64,000 nucleotides of DNA, taken from NCBI RefSeq assembly GCF_963675905.1, contig NZ_OY780936.1, positions 1,116,001 to 1,180,000 of the forward strand, written 5' to 3'. Positions within the stretch are counted from its first letter, which is position 1. The number at the start of each line of letters is the position of its first letter. This document shows, piece after piece, positions 35,394 to 45,123 of this stretch. The position numbers were made by a program, and so were the translations under genes. Source of the DNA: an uncultured Bacteroides sp. (GTDB lineage Bacteria > Bacteroidota > Bacteroidia > Bacteroidales > Bacteroidaceae). The notes below the pieces were generated by a model that saw only the letters and a program-made list of their open reading frames with translations, was not told the DNA's origin and did not search any database.

Positions 35394-37613
35394 TTATTTC
35401 TTAAAGAATTTCTCAGTATAACTTCCTTCTTCTGTCTCTATTTTAATCAAATAAACACCCTTGCTTAAATCGCTTACTGAAATTGGAATATTACCTGTTG
35501 TCATAGGCTTCTGCAATAAAGCCAATTTTCCAGATATGTCAAAAATCATAATAGATTTAACTATAGAAGGCGACTGAACATTAATTAAATCAGTAGCCGG
35601 ATTAGGATAAACACAAAGTTTACCGATTGAAGCTTCTTCAATGCCGGTTGCATCACTAGTAATAATAACATTTCTCGAGTTGTTTTCGTTCGGGGTTAGA
35701 AGAACCATTGATGGACTATCCTGGTTATTATTTGCATCATAATTGAGAGTCAGAACATAAGTTCCCGGAGTAAGAGTGATATTATTTGAAATCTCTATTG
35801 TTTTAGTAGCTCCTGAAGGAATATTTATCGGATCATAATTAATTTGTTTGCTTGTACTATTTGCTTCTGTAGAAGTAAGATAGAAAGATAGATAAGAATT
35901 AAATTCTCCACCAGTATTTTGAATAGTAGCACTAAATGTTCCGGTTTTTCCGTAATAAAGATTTCCTATAGTACTCAAAGCTCCAGTCAGAGCAAGTTTA
36001 GGATAAACATCCGGGGTAGCAAAAGTAACATTCGTTGAGGTCAAAATAACATCTAATGAATTGGGAGTACCAACTCTACCTCTTAATATAGACCAGTTAT
36101 TCTGATCAGAAGCTTTGTAAATACAATAAAGCTGATAGGTACCATTGGCTACTGTGGTAGGAATTTCTAATCTTGATAGTGTCAGATTTTCATTTCCATC
36201 AAATGTGTCTGTGGTAACACTATATTGTTTAATTACAGATACTAAAGTAGAGCCCTGATAAAGTCCAAATGCTATGTTTCCGCTAAATAGATTACCCCCA
36301 TAATTGGCATATCCAAAATTAAGACTGAATGCCTGACTCCTTGTTATGTTTTCAATGCCTACTTTAAGCTTTTTAATTAAATAGATTTCGTATGATTTAC
36401 TAGATGTAGTAGTTGGCTTTTGAATTCCGGTTACCATATCCTGCCATACAGTAAACCCATCCGTAACAGATCCTCCAATTCCGGGAGTCTCGTAATTTAA
36501 TGATGATAGTTCAAAATATCCGTTATAGTAGCCACCCCATCCCCAGTTAAAGTGAAAAAGATTATTCGTGTCATAACCGTCACAGATAAATTGGTGTCCA
36601 CCTTCGCTAGTGGATGAACCTCCATATAATATAGGACGAGCGGCATTTAATTCAGTCTTTATCATCTGAATCCACTCAGCTTCTGTATAAAAATCACGTG
36701 AGAAGATCTGTACATTCGAATCATAACCAAAATATTGGCTTAATGCTACCGGAATATAATTACTATAAGCGGCTGATGAATAAGCAGTATAGTCCATACT
36801 TACTGATACTCCGCAATGATACATAAGAGTAGCAACAGCTGTATCTTGAATAGCAGTACTATTTCCGCTATATGTATTTTTCATATTGGACCAATTATAG
36901 GCTGTTTTCGAGAAATCCACATAAAGAGAATCGCTCATGCTTTCTGGCTTGTATTTCTTTGATCCGGCTCCTTGTATAGGCCATTGATAATATTTCATAA
37001 TTTGGGCCATGGCTGTAGCAACACACCCCGTAGGGGCTCGCGATGTTCCTATTTTGGGGCAAAGAATATTGTATGGAGAAAGCTGATTCCAGGCTATTGT
37101 TCCAAGCAACGGACAAATTGAAGTTGAGAAAGAAGTCGCCTTTGTTGTAACTGATAGTAAGGAAGAAGATTGCTTTGTTGATGTTGCATCATCAGATATT
37201 GCAGCTAATGCCTTGAGTTCTTTCTGGTATAAACTCATCCAGTTCTTGAAATTCTCGGGCATTACATTTGAAGAGAAACTACCACTGTCTGAATATCCTA
37301 AAACTGATTTCGCACGATCATCACCAGAAATTATAATAAAGCCGTTATTGTCTCCTCTATTGAATATATAATAATACGCATTTTCGTTAGAAGAACGAGT
37401 TGCAATACCATCAGTACAGCTATAAGCCAAAATTAAACCTACATTATCCGTGGAGGATTTTGTACTTATACTTTTTGTTGCAATAGAATTTTGATAAAAT
37501 GAATTCGCAATAGAAAGTGCTTCAGCACTAGATCTTGATTTTGCATAGATACCAATATTTGATATTAGCAGGAGAAAAAAGAAGATGTGTGTTTTCAGTG
37601 TTTGTTTGTTCAT
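35394..37613 (-). CDS. C10 cysteine protease, type IX secreted, copy 2 (short form)
   Basis: A 739-residue paralogue. Signal peptide, Spi prodomain (about 28-135, GFIIISGDDRAKSVLGYS) and C10 domain with Cys197 in TGCVATAMAQIMKYY and His340 in GHQFICDGYD, then NWGWGG. It has only two of the three C-terminal beta modules seen in the other copies (FGYANYGGNLFSG and IQNTGGEFNS), so it is about 110 residues shorter. It keeps the type IX sorting tail (VYPNPATDLINVQS to KFFKK). A 64-base gap to copy 3 upstream and a 28-base gap to the lipoprotein gene downstream suggest one transcript. Confidence 0.93.
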   Translation of the reverse strand: MNKQTLKTHIFFFLLLISNIGIYAKSRSSAEALSIANSFYQNSIATKSISTKSSTDNVGLILAYSCTDGIATRSSNENAYYYIFNRGDNNGFIIISGDDRAKSVLGYSDSGSFSSNVMPENFKNWMSLYQKELKALAAISDDATSTKQSSSLLSVTTKATSFSTSICPLLGTIAWNQLSPYNILCPKIGTSRAPTGCVATAMAQIMKYYQWPIQGAGSKKYKPESMSDSLYVDFSKTAYNWSNMKNTYSGNSTAIQDTAVATLMYHCGVSVSMDYTAYSSAAYSNYIPVALSQYFGYDSNVQIFSRDFYTEAEWIQMIKTELNAARPILYGGSSTSEGGHQFICDGYDTNNLFHFNWGWGGYYNGYFELSSLNYETPGIGGSVTDGFTVWQDMVTGIQKPTTTSSKSYEIYLIKKLKVGIENITRSQAFSLNFGYANYGGNLFSGNIAFGLYQGSTLVSVIKQYSVTTDTFDGNENLTLSRLEIPTTVANGTYQLYCIYKASDQNNWSILRGRVGTPNSLDVILTSTNVTFATPDVYPKLALTGALSTIGNLYYGKTGTFSATIQNTGGEFNSYLSFYLTSTEANSTSKQINYDPINIPSGATKTIEISNNITLTPGTYVLTLNYDANNNQDSPSMVLLTPNENNSRNVIITSDATGIEEASIGKLCVYPNPATDLINVQSPSIVKSIMIFDISGKLALLQKPMTTGNIPISVSDLSKGVYLIKIETEEGSYTEKFFKK

Positions 37614-37677
37614 TTCTTATAAAAATTAAGCAGTAGAGATAGAATATAGCTATATGTTTAAACATATATCATTGTTT

Positions 37678-40227
37678 CTACCTTTTAATAAATTTGCAAA
37701 CCTCAATACCTGTTTCAGATTCACATTGAAGAACATAAGTTCCGTGACTTAGTTCATCTACAGAAACTGAAATCAATCCACTCTTCTCTGGTCTCAAAAA
37801 TAATACTTGTTTTCCGGAAATATCCATAATCCTGATTATTTTTATAATCTTTTCAGATTGCAAAAATAAGTTATCTACTACGGGATTAGGATAAATAAGC
37901 AATTTAGAAGACGTATTTCGTTCAATATCAGTACTACTATCTACAAGAGTAAACGCTAAGACAGAGTTATCTCTGGGAGTAATAAGATTCCAATCATTAA
38001 TTGTTGTATCCCAATATGTTACAGCTGTTAAATATGATCCAGGATCTAAATCTATATTCCCACTGAATATTATTTCCTTTTCTTCATCTGTATCTAAAAC
38101 TAAAGTCTGATATCCGTAATAAGTAAGTGAGTTTCCAGCTGTTGACGGATATACATATGCTATTACATGGTTGTTAAAGTATCCTCCTGTATTCTTTATT
38201 CTGGCTGTAAGCACTGCATTGCTTTTATTAACTTTATTAGAGTCTGGGAAAGATACTTTAGATGTTAATGTAAGAATTGGATTTCCAGGCTCCGGTAATA
38301 CCGTGACAGCTATTGAATCGCCAAGGGTGACATAACTCTGTGATGCGCGATTATTATAATAATCATACATCACATATAAATAATATTGTCCGGGAACTAA
38401 CTTAATATTTCCTGTAATATCAAAACTCTTAGTGTTGCCTGATGCAATATTTATAGGATCATTAGAAACATATTGCTCTGTTACATTATTCTCTGCCGAT
38501 TTTAAATAAATAAGTAGTGATGAATTATATTCTCCTCCATTATTTGTTATACTTACATTGAATTTACCTGTTTTGTTTTGATATAAGTTTCCATTAACCG
38601 TTAATGAATTCAATGTCAATTTAGGCCGCACATCCGGGGCTGAAAATAAGATATTGGTTGATGTTACATTTACATTTATATAATTGGGCGTTCCTACTTT
38701 TCCTCTCATAATCTGCCAGTCAGAATCACCGGTTGGCTGAAACACACTGTAAAGCATGTAATTACCATCAACAACTTCAGAAGGTATAGTTATATTAGTT
38801 GCATAAGAAGGATTATAATATCCGGAATAGGTGTCGAGCGATGAAGAGCGACTGCTAAGTAACTTTACAAATCCGTTATCATTATATAAAGCTAGTCCAA
38901 CCTTACCATTAAATGTATTTATGCCTAAATTGGTTATTCTCATTGGTAATGTAAAGGTGCTTGTACGGTCTATAGAAGCTGGAACACTATTAAACGGTGA
39001 ATATAAGTATAACTGGTAAGGATGTACTGTTGATGATGCATTTGGTTTTTGTACTCCAATAACAATAAGCTGATCATAATTAAATCCGCTACTGGTTCCT
39101 CCACCAATTCCTAAGGAAGATGGATTTAGAACTGATAATTCAAAATAACCGTCAGAGTTTCCACTCCATCCCCAATTAAAATGGAATAACCCATTACTAT
39201 CGTATCCGTCACACACAAACTGATGACCTGTGTCTTTGGAATATCCGGCATAAAAAACCGGACGACCAGCATTTAATTCTGTCTTAATCAGACCTTCCCA
39301 TTCTGGTTTAGAATAATAATCTCTATAATAACTTTGGATATTTGAATCATAACTAAAATATCCGATTAGAGCTTTAGCCATATTTAAGGAGGATGCAGAA
39401 CTATACTCACCATACATCATGTTTACTGAAACTCCCGCATGATACATTAATGTTGCCACAGCATCCTTTTGAATAGCTGCGCTTGAACTATTATATTTAT
39501 CAGTCATATTTGCCCAATCGTATGTAGTCTTAGAAAAATCAACACTTAAAGATGTAGTAAAACCGGTAGGGGTATAAGTGTTTACCCCGGTTCCACTAAC
39601 AGGCCAGCTATAATATTTCATAACCTGAGCCATTGCTGTGGCAACGCATCCGGTTGCTGCTCTTTCAGATGTTGAATCATTTATAATAGGACAAAGATTA
39701 TTGTATGGAGATCCTTGATCCCATTTAATTCCACCTAATAATGGAGATACAGAAGTTGAATAAGTTGACTGGCGAACATCTGTACTGATTGACTCGCTTA
39801 GCTGAACCGAAGAAGTACTTGTTGATTCTGATTGATCAATCAAATATTTCAATTCTTCTTTGTAACAGTTAAGCCAGGTAGCAAAATTAGGTGGTAAAGA
39901 ATTTATATCAAAGTTTCCAGTATCGGAATATCCTAAAATATCTTTAGCCCTATCATCTCCAGAAACAATAATAAAACCATTATTCTCACCTCTGTTGAAT
40001 ACATAATAAAATGCTTTATCAGAAGTTGATCTGGTAGATATGCCATCGGTGCAAGTATAGGCTAATTTTAAAGTCGATAATTCTGTGGATATCATTTTTG
40101 TTGAGACCTGTGCTTTCTGATAGAAAGAGTTTGCTATGCTTAATGCTTCACTGCTAGTACGTGGTATTGCCAGAATATTTGCAGCAAATAATAATAGGAA
40201 TCCAATAATAAGTATTGTCTTTTTCAT
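37678..40227 (-). CDS. C10 cysteine protease, type IX secreted, copy 3
   Basis: An 849-residue paralogue with the full layout: signal peptide (1-20), Spi prodomain (about 22-130), C10 domain with Cys194 in TGCVATAMAQVMKYY and His335 in GHQFVCDGYD, NWGWSG, three beta modules (ITNLGINTFNG, ITNNGGEYNSS, IKNTGGYFNN) and a type IX sorting tail (IYPNPVVDNLFLQS to KFIKR). It appears to lead the transcript with copy 2 and the lipoprotein. TAATTTTG on the minus strand (complement of 40263-40270) is an exact -7 box about 35 bases before the ATG. Confidence 0.93.
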   Translation of the reverse strand: MKKTILIIGFLLLFAANILAIPRTSSEALSIANSFYQKAQVSTKMISTELSTLKLAYTCTDGISTRSTSDKAFYYVFNRGENNGFIIVSGDDRAKDILGYSDTGNFDINSLPPNFATWLNCYKEELKYLIDQSESTSTSSVQLSESISTDVRQSTYSTSVSPLLGGIKWDQGSPYNNLCPIINDSTSERAATGCVATAMAQVMKYYSWPVSGTGVNTYTPTGFTTSLSVDFSKTTYDWANMTDKYNSSSAAIQKDAVATLMYHAGVSVNMMYGEYSSASSLNMAKALIGYFSYDSNIQSYYRDYYSKPEWEGLIKTELNAGRPVFYAGYSKDTGHQFVCDGYDSNGLFHFNWGWSGNSDGYFELSVLNPSSLGIGGGTSSGFNYDQLIVIGVQKPNASSTVHPYQLYLYSPFNSVPASIDRTSTFTLPMRITNLGINTFNGKVGLALYNDNGFVKLLSSRSSSLDTYSGYYNPSYATNITIPSEVVDGNYMLYSVFQPTGDSDWQIMRGKVGTPNYINVNVTSTNILFSAPDVRPKLTLNSLTVNGNLYQNKTGKFNVSITNNGGEYNSSLLIYLKSAENNVTEQYVSNDPINIASGNTKSFDITGNIKLVPGQYYLYVMYDYYNNRASQSYVTLGDSIAVTVLPEPGNPILTLTSKVSFPDSNKVNKSNAVLTARIKNTGGYFNNHVIAYVYPSTAGNSLTYYGYQTLVLDTDEEKEIIFSGNIDLDPGSYLTAVTYWDTTINDWNLITPRDNSVLAFTLVDSSTDIERNTSSKLLIYPNPVVDNLFLQSEKIIKIIRIMDISGKQVLFLRPEKSGLISVSVDELSHGTYVLQCESETGIEVCKFIKR

Positions 40228-40262
40228 TTGTTATTTGTGTTAAATCGTCCACAGTAATTATA

Positions 40263-40270
40263 CAAAATTA
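40263..40270 (-). promoter_or_regulatory. Probable -7 box for C10 copy 3 operon
   Basis: The minus strand reads TAATTTTG, a consensus match, about 35 bases before the start codon at 40227. Confidence 0.45.
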
Positions 40271-40389
40271 ATCTGCTTAAACTTTCTTGAGATTCAGATT
40301 TTAAAATTTTGTATTTGAAATAGATTACAATCAACTTTACTTTGTTATAAAAGTATGTGATTCAGTTATAGCTGTGGTAAATATAAGAA

Positions 40390-40425
40390 AAAAGAGCATA
40401 GATAAATAAATACATATGCTCTTTT
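40390..40425 (-). terminator. Terminator of C10 copy 4
   Basis: AAAAGAGCATA (40390-40400) pairs over 11 bp with TATGCTCTTTT (40415-40425). On the minus strand it is followed by TTCTTATAT. It makes copy 4 a separate transcription unit. Confidence 0.85.
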
Positions 40426-40447
40426 TGTTCAACAAATATTGTAAAAA

Positions 40448-43039
40448 TCATTTTTTTATGAATTTGCAGACTCTTTCTTTTGTTTCGGTTATCGAATGAA
40501 GAATGTATGCACCTGCCTTGAATGTATTTACAGGAATAGGAATTTCTCCATTTCTCAAAGGATTAATTTTTAATACAAGTTTTCCGGAAAGATCCATTAT
40601 ATTGATTGCTTTTACAACATCATCCGATTTTAGGTAAAGAATATCTGTTGCTGGGATAGGGTAAAGATATGGCTTTTCCTCTTTTGTTTGTTCTATATCT
40701 GTAGCTTTAGTTGCATTATCGGTGATGGTAAAAACAATTTTACTATAATCATTAGGATCCATAAATGAATAACTATTTCCTAATGTTGTACTATAAGCTA
40801 GTGTTGTTAAATATGATCCCGGCTCAAGACCAATATTCCCGCTGAGCGCTATTGTTTTTTCTTCATCTTTATCTAAGATAATTTTCTGTAATCCAAAAAA
40901 TGAAAGTGCAATATAACTGTTAACCGGATATACAAATGCTACTATATAATCCTCAAAATATCCTCCGGTATTTTTAATACGAGCAGTTAGAATAGCATCA
41001 TTACCATTTACTTGAGATGGATCAGGGAATGAAATCTTTGAAGTTAGTGTAAGAGCTGGCGTCTCTATTGAAGCAGGTAATATCTCTATGGTTAAAGGAG
41101 AACCTAAATTATTAAATGTATCTGTATTTGATCTGTCATTATGTGGATCATACATTGCATATAAATAGTATTTCCCTGCTGGCAATGTAATATTTCCAAA
41201 AAAGTCAAGACTTTTTGTCTCACCAGTACTAATATTAACAGGATCCATACAAACCACTTGAGAGATAGAGTCGTTAACGACAGACTTTAATAAAATAACT
41301 AAGTTGGAGTTATATTCACCTCCTGTGTTTGTGAGGTTTAGATTAAATCTACCAGTGCTGTTTTGATAAAGATTGCCAATAGTAGAGAAAGAATTAAGAG
41401 TTAGGTTTGGAAGTACATTTGGAACACTGAATGTTACATTTGAAGAAGTAACTGCTACATTTAAATAATTAGCTGTTCCTACTTTTCCTCTCATTACTTG
41501 CCATTCTGATTTTCCTGAAGGAAGAAATACACTGTAAAGCTTGTAGTTACCATTTATCACATCTGTTGGTATACTCGAAGAGTATGCTAAATTTGACCAT
41601 CCACTATATGTGTCAAGGGACGATACTGAATAACTTTTAATCAGTTTTACAAAACCATTTTCATTGTATAATGCCAGCCCAATAGAACCACTGAAATTAG
41701 TTATTCCCATATTATAGATATCTGCGTTAATGGAAAAAGCATTTGTACGGCTTATTGAGTTTGCAGAGATTTTTAGTGGTGAATATAAGTGTAATTGATA
41801 AGGCGCTGCAACCGATGCTTCATTAGGTTTTTGTACTCCGATAACAAAAAGCTGATCAGAATTAAACCCTCCACTGGTTCCGCCACCAATACCAAGAACA
41901 GATGGATTTAGTGCTGATAATTCAAAATAGCCATCAGATTCACCACTCCATCCCCAATTGAAATGAAAGAGATCATTGCCGTCATACCCGTCACAAACAA
42001 ATTGATGCCCTATATCAGTAGAATTTCCGGCATAAAGAACAGGACGTTTAGCATTTAACTCTGTCTTAAGCATATTTTCCAACTCAAATCTGGTATAATA
42101 ATCTCTGTGATAACTTTGAATATTAGGATCGTAACTGAAATACTTTATTAAAGCCTTGGCCATATTGGTAGGACTAGCAGAGCTGGAAAAACCATAATCC
42201 ATGTTCACAGCTACTCCACAATGATACATTAACGTGGCTACGGCATTTTTTTCAGTAACAGTACTTAAGCTATTATATGTTTCAGTCATATTTTTCCAGT
42301 CGTATGTTGTTTTTGAAAAATCAACAGTAAGAGCTTGAAAATATCCATCCGGAGTATATGTATTAGATCCTTTTCCTGTAACGGGCCATTGATGGTATCT
42401 CATTACCTGAGCCATTGCAGTAGCTACGCAGCCAGTAACAGTTCTTTCAGAAGATTTTGTACTTATTGTAGGACAGAGTTCATTGTATGGAGTTCCTTGA
42501 TCCCATTTTATTCCTCCAAGAAGCGGGGCAACAGATGTTGCATATATTGTTTTATAAGTCGTTGCATTATCAGTTATACCGAGTAAAACATTTGAGGTAT
42601 AACTTAATTCTTCAGGTTGACTCATTAATGCTTTTATTTCCTTTTGATAGAAATTTAGCCATGTAGAGAAGTTTGGAGGCAAAGCATCTGAATTAAATTT
42701 TCCATTATGAGAATATCCAAGAATATCTTTAGCTCTATCATCTCCGGAAACGATTATAAAACCATTATTATCGCCAATATTAAAAACGTAGTAGTATGCT
42801 TTTTCTGTTGAAGAACGTGTAATAATGGTATCTTTACAAGTGTAAGCTAATGTTAATGTGGAATTTGGCAAACCAATTGTTTTAGTTAGAACTTGTGATT
42901 TCTGAGAAAAATTACTAGCAATACTTAAAGCTTCATTGCTAGTACGCGATTTAGCAAAACCTGACAAAATTGAACAAGAAAAAATAAATATAAGTATCAG
43001 CTTTTTGAGTAAAAAAGCATTCACGTAAAGTTTAGTCAT
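40448..43039 (-). CDS. C10 cysteine protease, type IX secreted, copy 4
   Basis: An 863-residue paralogue. The N-terminal signal is longer than in the other copies (LILIFIFSCSILSGFA, ending near residue 29). The Spi prodomain covers about 33-140. The C10 domain has Cys204 in TGCVATAMAQVMRYH and His345 in GHQFVCDGYD, with NWGWSG. Three beta modules (DIYNMGITNFSG, LTNTGGEYNSN, IKNTGGYFED) and the type IX sorting tail (LYPIPATDILYLKS to KFIKK) follow. It has its own terminator and a 572-base upstream gap, so it is expressed separately from copies 2 and 3. Confidence 0.93.
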   Translation of the reverse strand: MTKLYVNAFLLKKLILIFIFSCSILSGFAKSRTSNEALSIASNFSQKSQVLTKTIGLPNSTLTLAYTCKDTIITRSSTEKAYYYVFNIGDNNGFIIVSGDDRAKDILGYSHNGKFNSDALPPNFSTWLNFYQKEIKALMSQPEELSYTSNVLLGITDNATTYKTIYATSVAPLLGGIKWDQGTPYNELCPTISTKSSERTVTGCVATAMAQVMRYHQWPVTGKGSNTYTPDGYFQALTVDFSKTTYDWKNMTETYNSLSTVTEKNAVATLMYHCGVAVNMDYGFSSSASPTNMAKALIKYFSYDPNIQSYHRDYYTRFELENMLKTELNAKRPVLYAGNSTDIGHQFVCDGYDGNDLFHFNWGWSGESDGYFELSALNPSVLGIGGGTSGGFNSDQLFVIGVQKPNEASVAAPYQLHLYSPLKISANSISRTNAFSINADIYNMGITNFSGSIGLALYNENGFVKLIKSYSVSSLDTYSGWSNLAYSSSIPTDVINGNYKLYSVFLPSGKSEWQVMRGKVGTANYLNVAVTSSNVTFSVPNVLPNLTLNSFSTIGNLYQNSTGRFNLNLTNTGGEYNSNLVILLKSVVNDSISQVVCMDPVNISTGETKSLDFFGNITLPAGKYYLYAMYDPHNDRSNTDTFNNLGSPLTIEILPASIETPALTLTSKISFPDPSQVNGNDAILTARIKNTGGYFEDYIVAFVYPVNSYIALSFFGLQKIILDKDEEKTIALSGNIGLEPGSYLTTLAYSTTLGNSYSFMDPNDYSKIVFTITDNATKATDIEQTKEEKPYLYPIPATDILYLKSDDVVKAINIMDLSGKLVLKINPLRNGEIPIPVNTFKAGAYILHSITETKERVCKFIKK

Positions 43040-43551
43040 TTGTGTTTTATATAAAGTGAAAGTGCAAAAATCTATTATGCAGACACATGAATTAAAGGCA
43101 CACCAGTTGTGTCTGATTAAGTGAATGATGAAACTAAGCTATAGATGGAATCCTGATTTTGTTATATATTCATAACTGACAATGACATGTATAGAAAGGT
43201 ATTTAATAAAATAAGAGGAGTGAAGTGCTCTTCTCATAACAATTTGAAGATTAAATTAAACTTATTATTTAAAACTATACAAAATTAAATAATATATAGA
43301 TGAAAATGTTTCGATATATAAATCAGGAATGATTATTAGTATGATTTAAGGAAGGTGTAATCTGCTAAATATAGACAATTATTAAAGTCAGCATTTAAAA
43401 TTTAATTCTTAAGATATATTGCTGAAACTTACTAAATATTAGCAAAATATAAATTTAGGGTTATCATAATTATATATTTACTGTAAACAATAATATTCAA
43501 TATATCCAGTTTGGATTTATGCTTTATTAGCAAATACAGATGAAAAAGAAA
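43040..43551. other. Intergenic region upstream of C10 copy 4
   Basis: About 510 very AT-rich bases with no ORF, RNA gene or repeat that I can support. It should contain the promoter of C10 copy 4; no exact TAnnTTTG box lies close to the ATG on the minus strand. Confidence 0.4.
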
Positions 43552-43589
43552 GTCGGAGATGCAATAATTACTTATACTACATCCCCGAC
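43552..43589 (-). terminator. Terminator of the LacI-uxaA unit
   Basis: GTCGGAGATG (43552-43561) pairs over 10 bp, with one G-U, with CATCCCCGAC (43580-43589). On the minus strand TTTCTTTTTC follows. It begins about 22 bases after the uxaA stop. Confidence 0.8.
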
Positions 43590-43611
43590 CTTAAAAAAAA
43601 TAATTGATATC

Positions 43612-45102
43612 TTATAAAGTTACACCTGTTTTGAATATTGCAATTTCACGATAGTTTTTCTTTTCGTTATTTACAGATTCACCACTTGCAACTTTGATTA
43701 TATAATCAGTAAATCTTTCACAAGTTTTTTCCATAGGTTCATTTTCCAGAATAACTCCTGCATTAAAATCAATCCATCCTGGTTTATTATTTGCCAGATT
43801 TGAATTTGTTGAAATCTTCATGGTTGGTACAAATGTACCGAATGGGGTTCCACGTCCTGTTGTGAAAAGAACCATATGACAACCTGATGCTGCAAGAGTT
43901 GTTGCTGCAACAAGGTCGTTACCCGGCGCACTCAATAAGTTCAAACCTTTAGTCTGAATTCTTTCACCGTATTTCATAACACCTTTAACAATACTTTTTC
44001 CGCATTTTTGTGTACATCCTAATGACTTTTCTTCTAATGTAGAAATTCCACCAGCCTTATTTCCCGGAGAAGGATTTTCATAAATTGGTTGTTCATTACG
44101 GATAAAGTAATCTTTAAAATCATTAATCAAATGAACTGTCTGCTCAAATAATTCTTTATTTTCGCAACGGTTCATCAAGATTGTCTCGGCACCAAACATT
44201 TCAGGAACTTCAGTAAGTACTGATGTACCACCTTGAGCAATCAAAAAGTCAGAGAACATACCAAGTAATGGATTAGCTGTAATTCCTGAGAATCCGTCTG
44301 ATCCACCACATTTTAATCCTACACGCAATTCAGAAAGAGGAACATCTACACGTACATCTTTACTTGCTTTTGCATAAAGATCACGAAGAATAGCCATACC
44401 TTCTTCAAATTCATCACCAACTTTCTGAGTTTCCATGAATGCTACACGGTCTGCATCATATTCGCCAAGGAATTCGCGGAAAGCAGTAAGCTGATTGTTT
44501 TCGCAGCCCAAACCTACAACAAATACTGCACCGGCATTTGGATGAAGAACCATATCACGTAATATCTTACGGGTATTTTCGTGGTCATCGCCTAATTGAG
44601 AGCAACCGTAGTTATGTGGGAATGCAACAATAGCATCTACTCCTTTTCCTTCAGTTTCACGACGTAGCTGATCTGCCAATTGATTAACGATTCCATTAAC
44701 ACAACCAACTGTTGGGATAATCCAGATTTCATTTCTTACACCAACATCACCGTTTTTACGCTTGTAACCTTTGAAAGAAAGGCTCTTATGAGCAATATCA
44801 AGAGTTTCGTGAGCAGGGTTGTATGTATATTCAAGTAAACCAGACAAGTTAGTCTTGATTTTCTTTTCATTTACCCAGTCACCTTGTTTGATAGGAGTTA
44901 TAGCATGACCAATAGCATAACCATATTTGACTATATGATCGTCAACAGCGAAGTCTTTCAAAGCAAATTTGTGACCAGCTGGAACATCTTCATTTAGTTT
45001 AATATCCAATCCATTTACGGAAATGGTTTCACCAGCAGACAAATTTAAGATAGCTACAGCTACATTATCTGCAGGATTAATTTTTAAATACTTCGTTTCC
45101 AT
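43612..45102 (-). CDS. uxaA: Altronate dehydratase, UxaA family
   Basis: Converts D-altronate to 2-dehydro-3-deoxy-gluconate in the isomerase route for galacturonate. The full-length 496-residue form has the N-terminal SAF domain (about 1-95, with HAITPIKQGDWV) joined to the catalytic part (YKRKNGDVGVRNEIWIIPT, NYGCSQLGDDHENT, GLGCENNQL, LKCGGSDGFSGITANP, GCTQKCGKS). The conserved Cys and His residues fit an iron-dependent dehydratase. It lies 21 bases after the LacI-type regulator gene and is divergent from kdgK-eda, which use its product. D-mannonate or galactarate as substrate cannot be excluded for the family. Confidence 0.92.
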   Translation of the reverse strand: METKYLKINPADNVAVAILNLSAGETISVNGLDIKLNEDVPAGHKFALKDFAVDDHIVKYGYAIGHAITPIKQGDWVNEKKIKTNLSGLLEYTYNPAHETLDIAHKSLSFKGYKRKNGDVGVRNEIWIIPTVGCVNGIVNQLADQLRRETEGKGVDAIVAFPHNYGCSQLGDDHENTRKILRDMVLHPNAGAVFVVGLGCENNQLTAFREFLGEYDADRVAFMETQKVGDEFEEGMAILRDLYAKASKDVRVDVPLSELRVGLKCGGSDGFSGITANPLLGMFSDFLIAQGGTSVLTEVPEMFGAETILMNRCENKELFEQTVHLINDFKDYFIRNEQPIYENPSPGNKAGGISTLEEKSLGCTQKCGKSIVKGVMKYGERIQTKGLNLLSAPGNDLVAATTLAASGCHMVLFTTGRGTPFGTFVPTMKISTNSNLANNKPGWIDFNAGVILENEPMEKTCERFTDYIIKVASGESVNNEKKNYREIAIFKTGVTL

Positions 45103-45123
45103 ATATTTTATATTATGATAAGT

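Noticed and set aside
31859-43039. Phase-variable or pseudogene array among the C10 copies
   Set aside because: All four frames are intact with catalytic residues and sorting tails, and no inverted recombination sites were seen.
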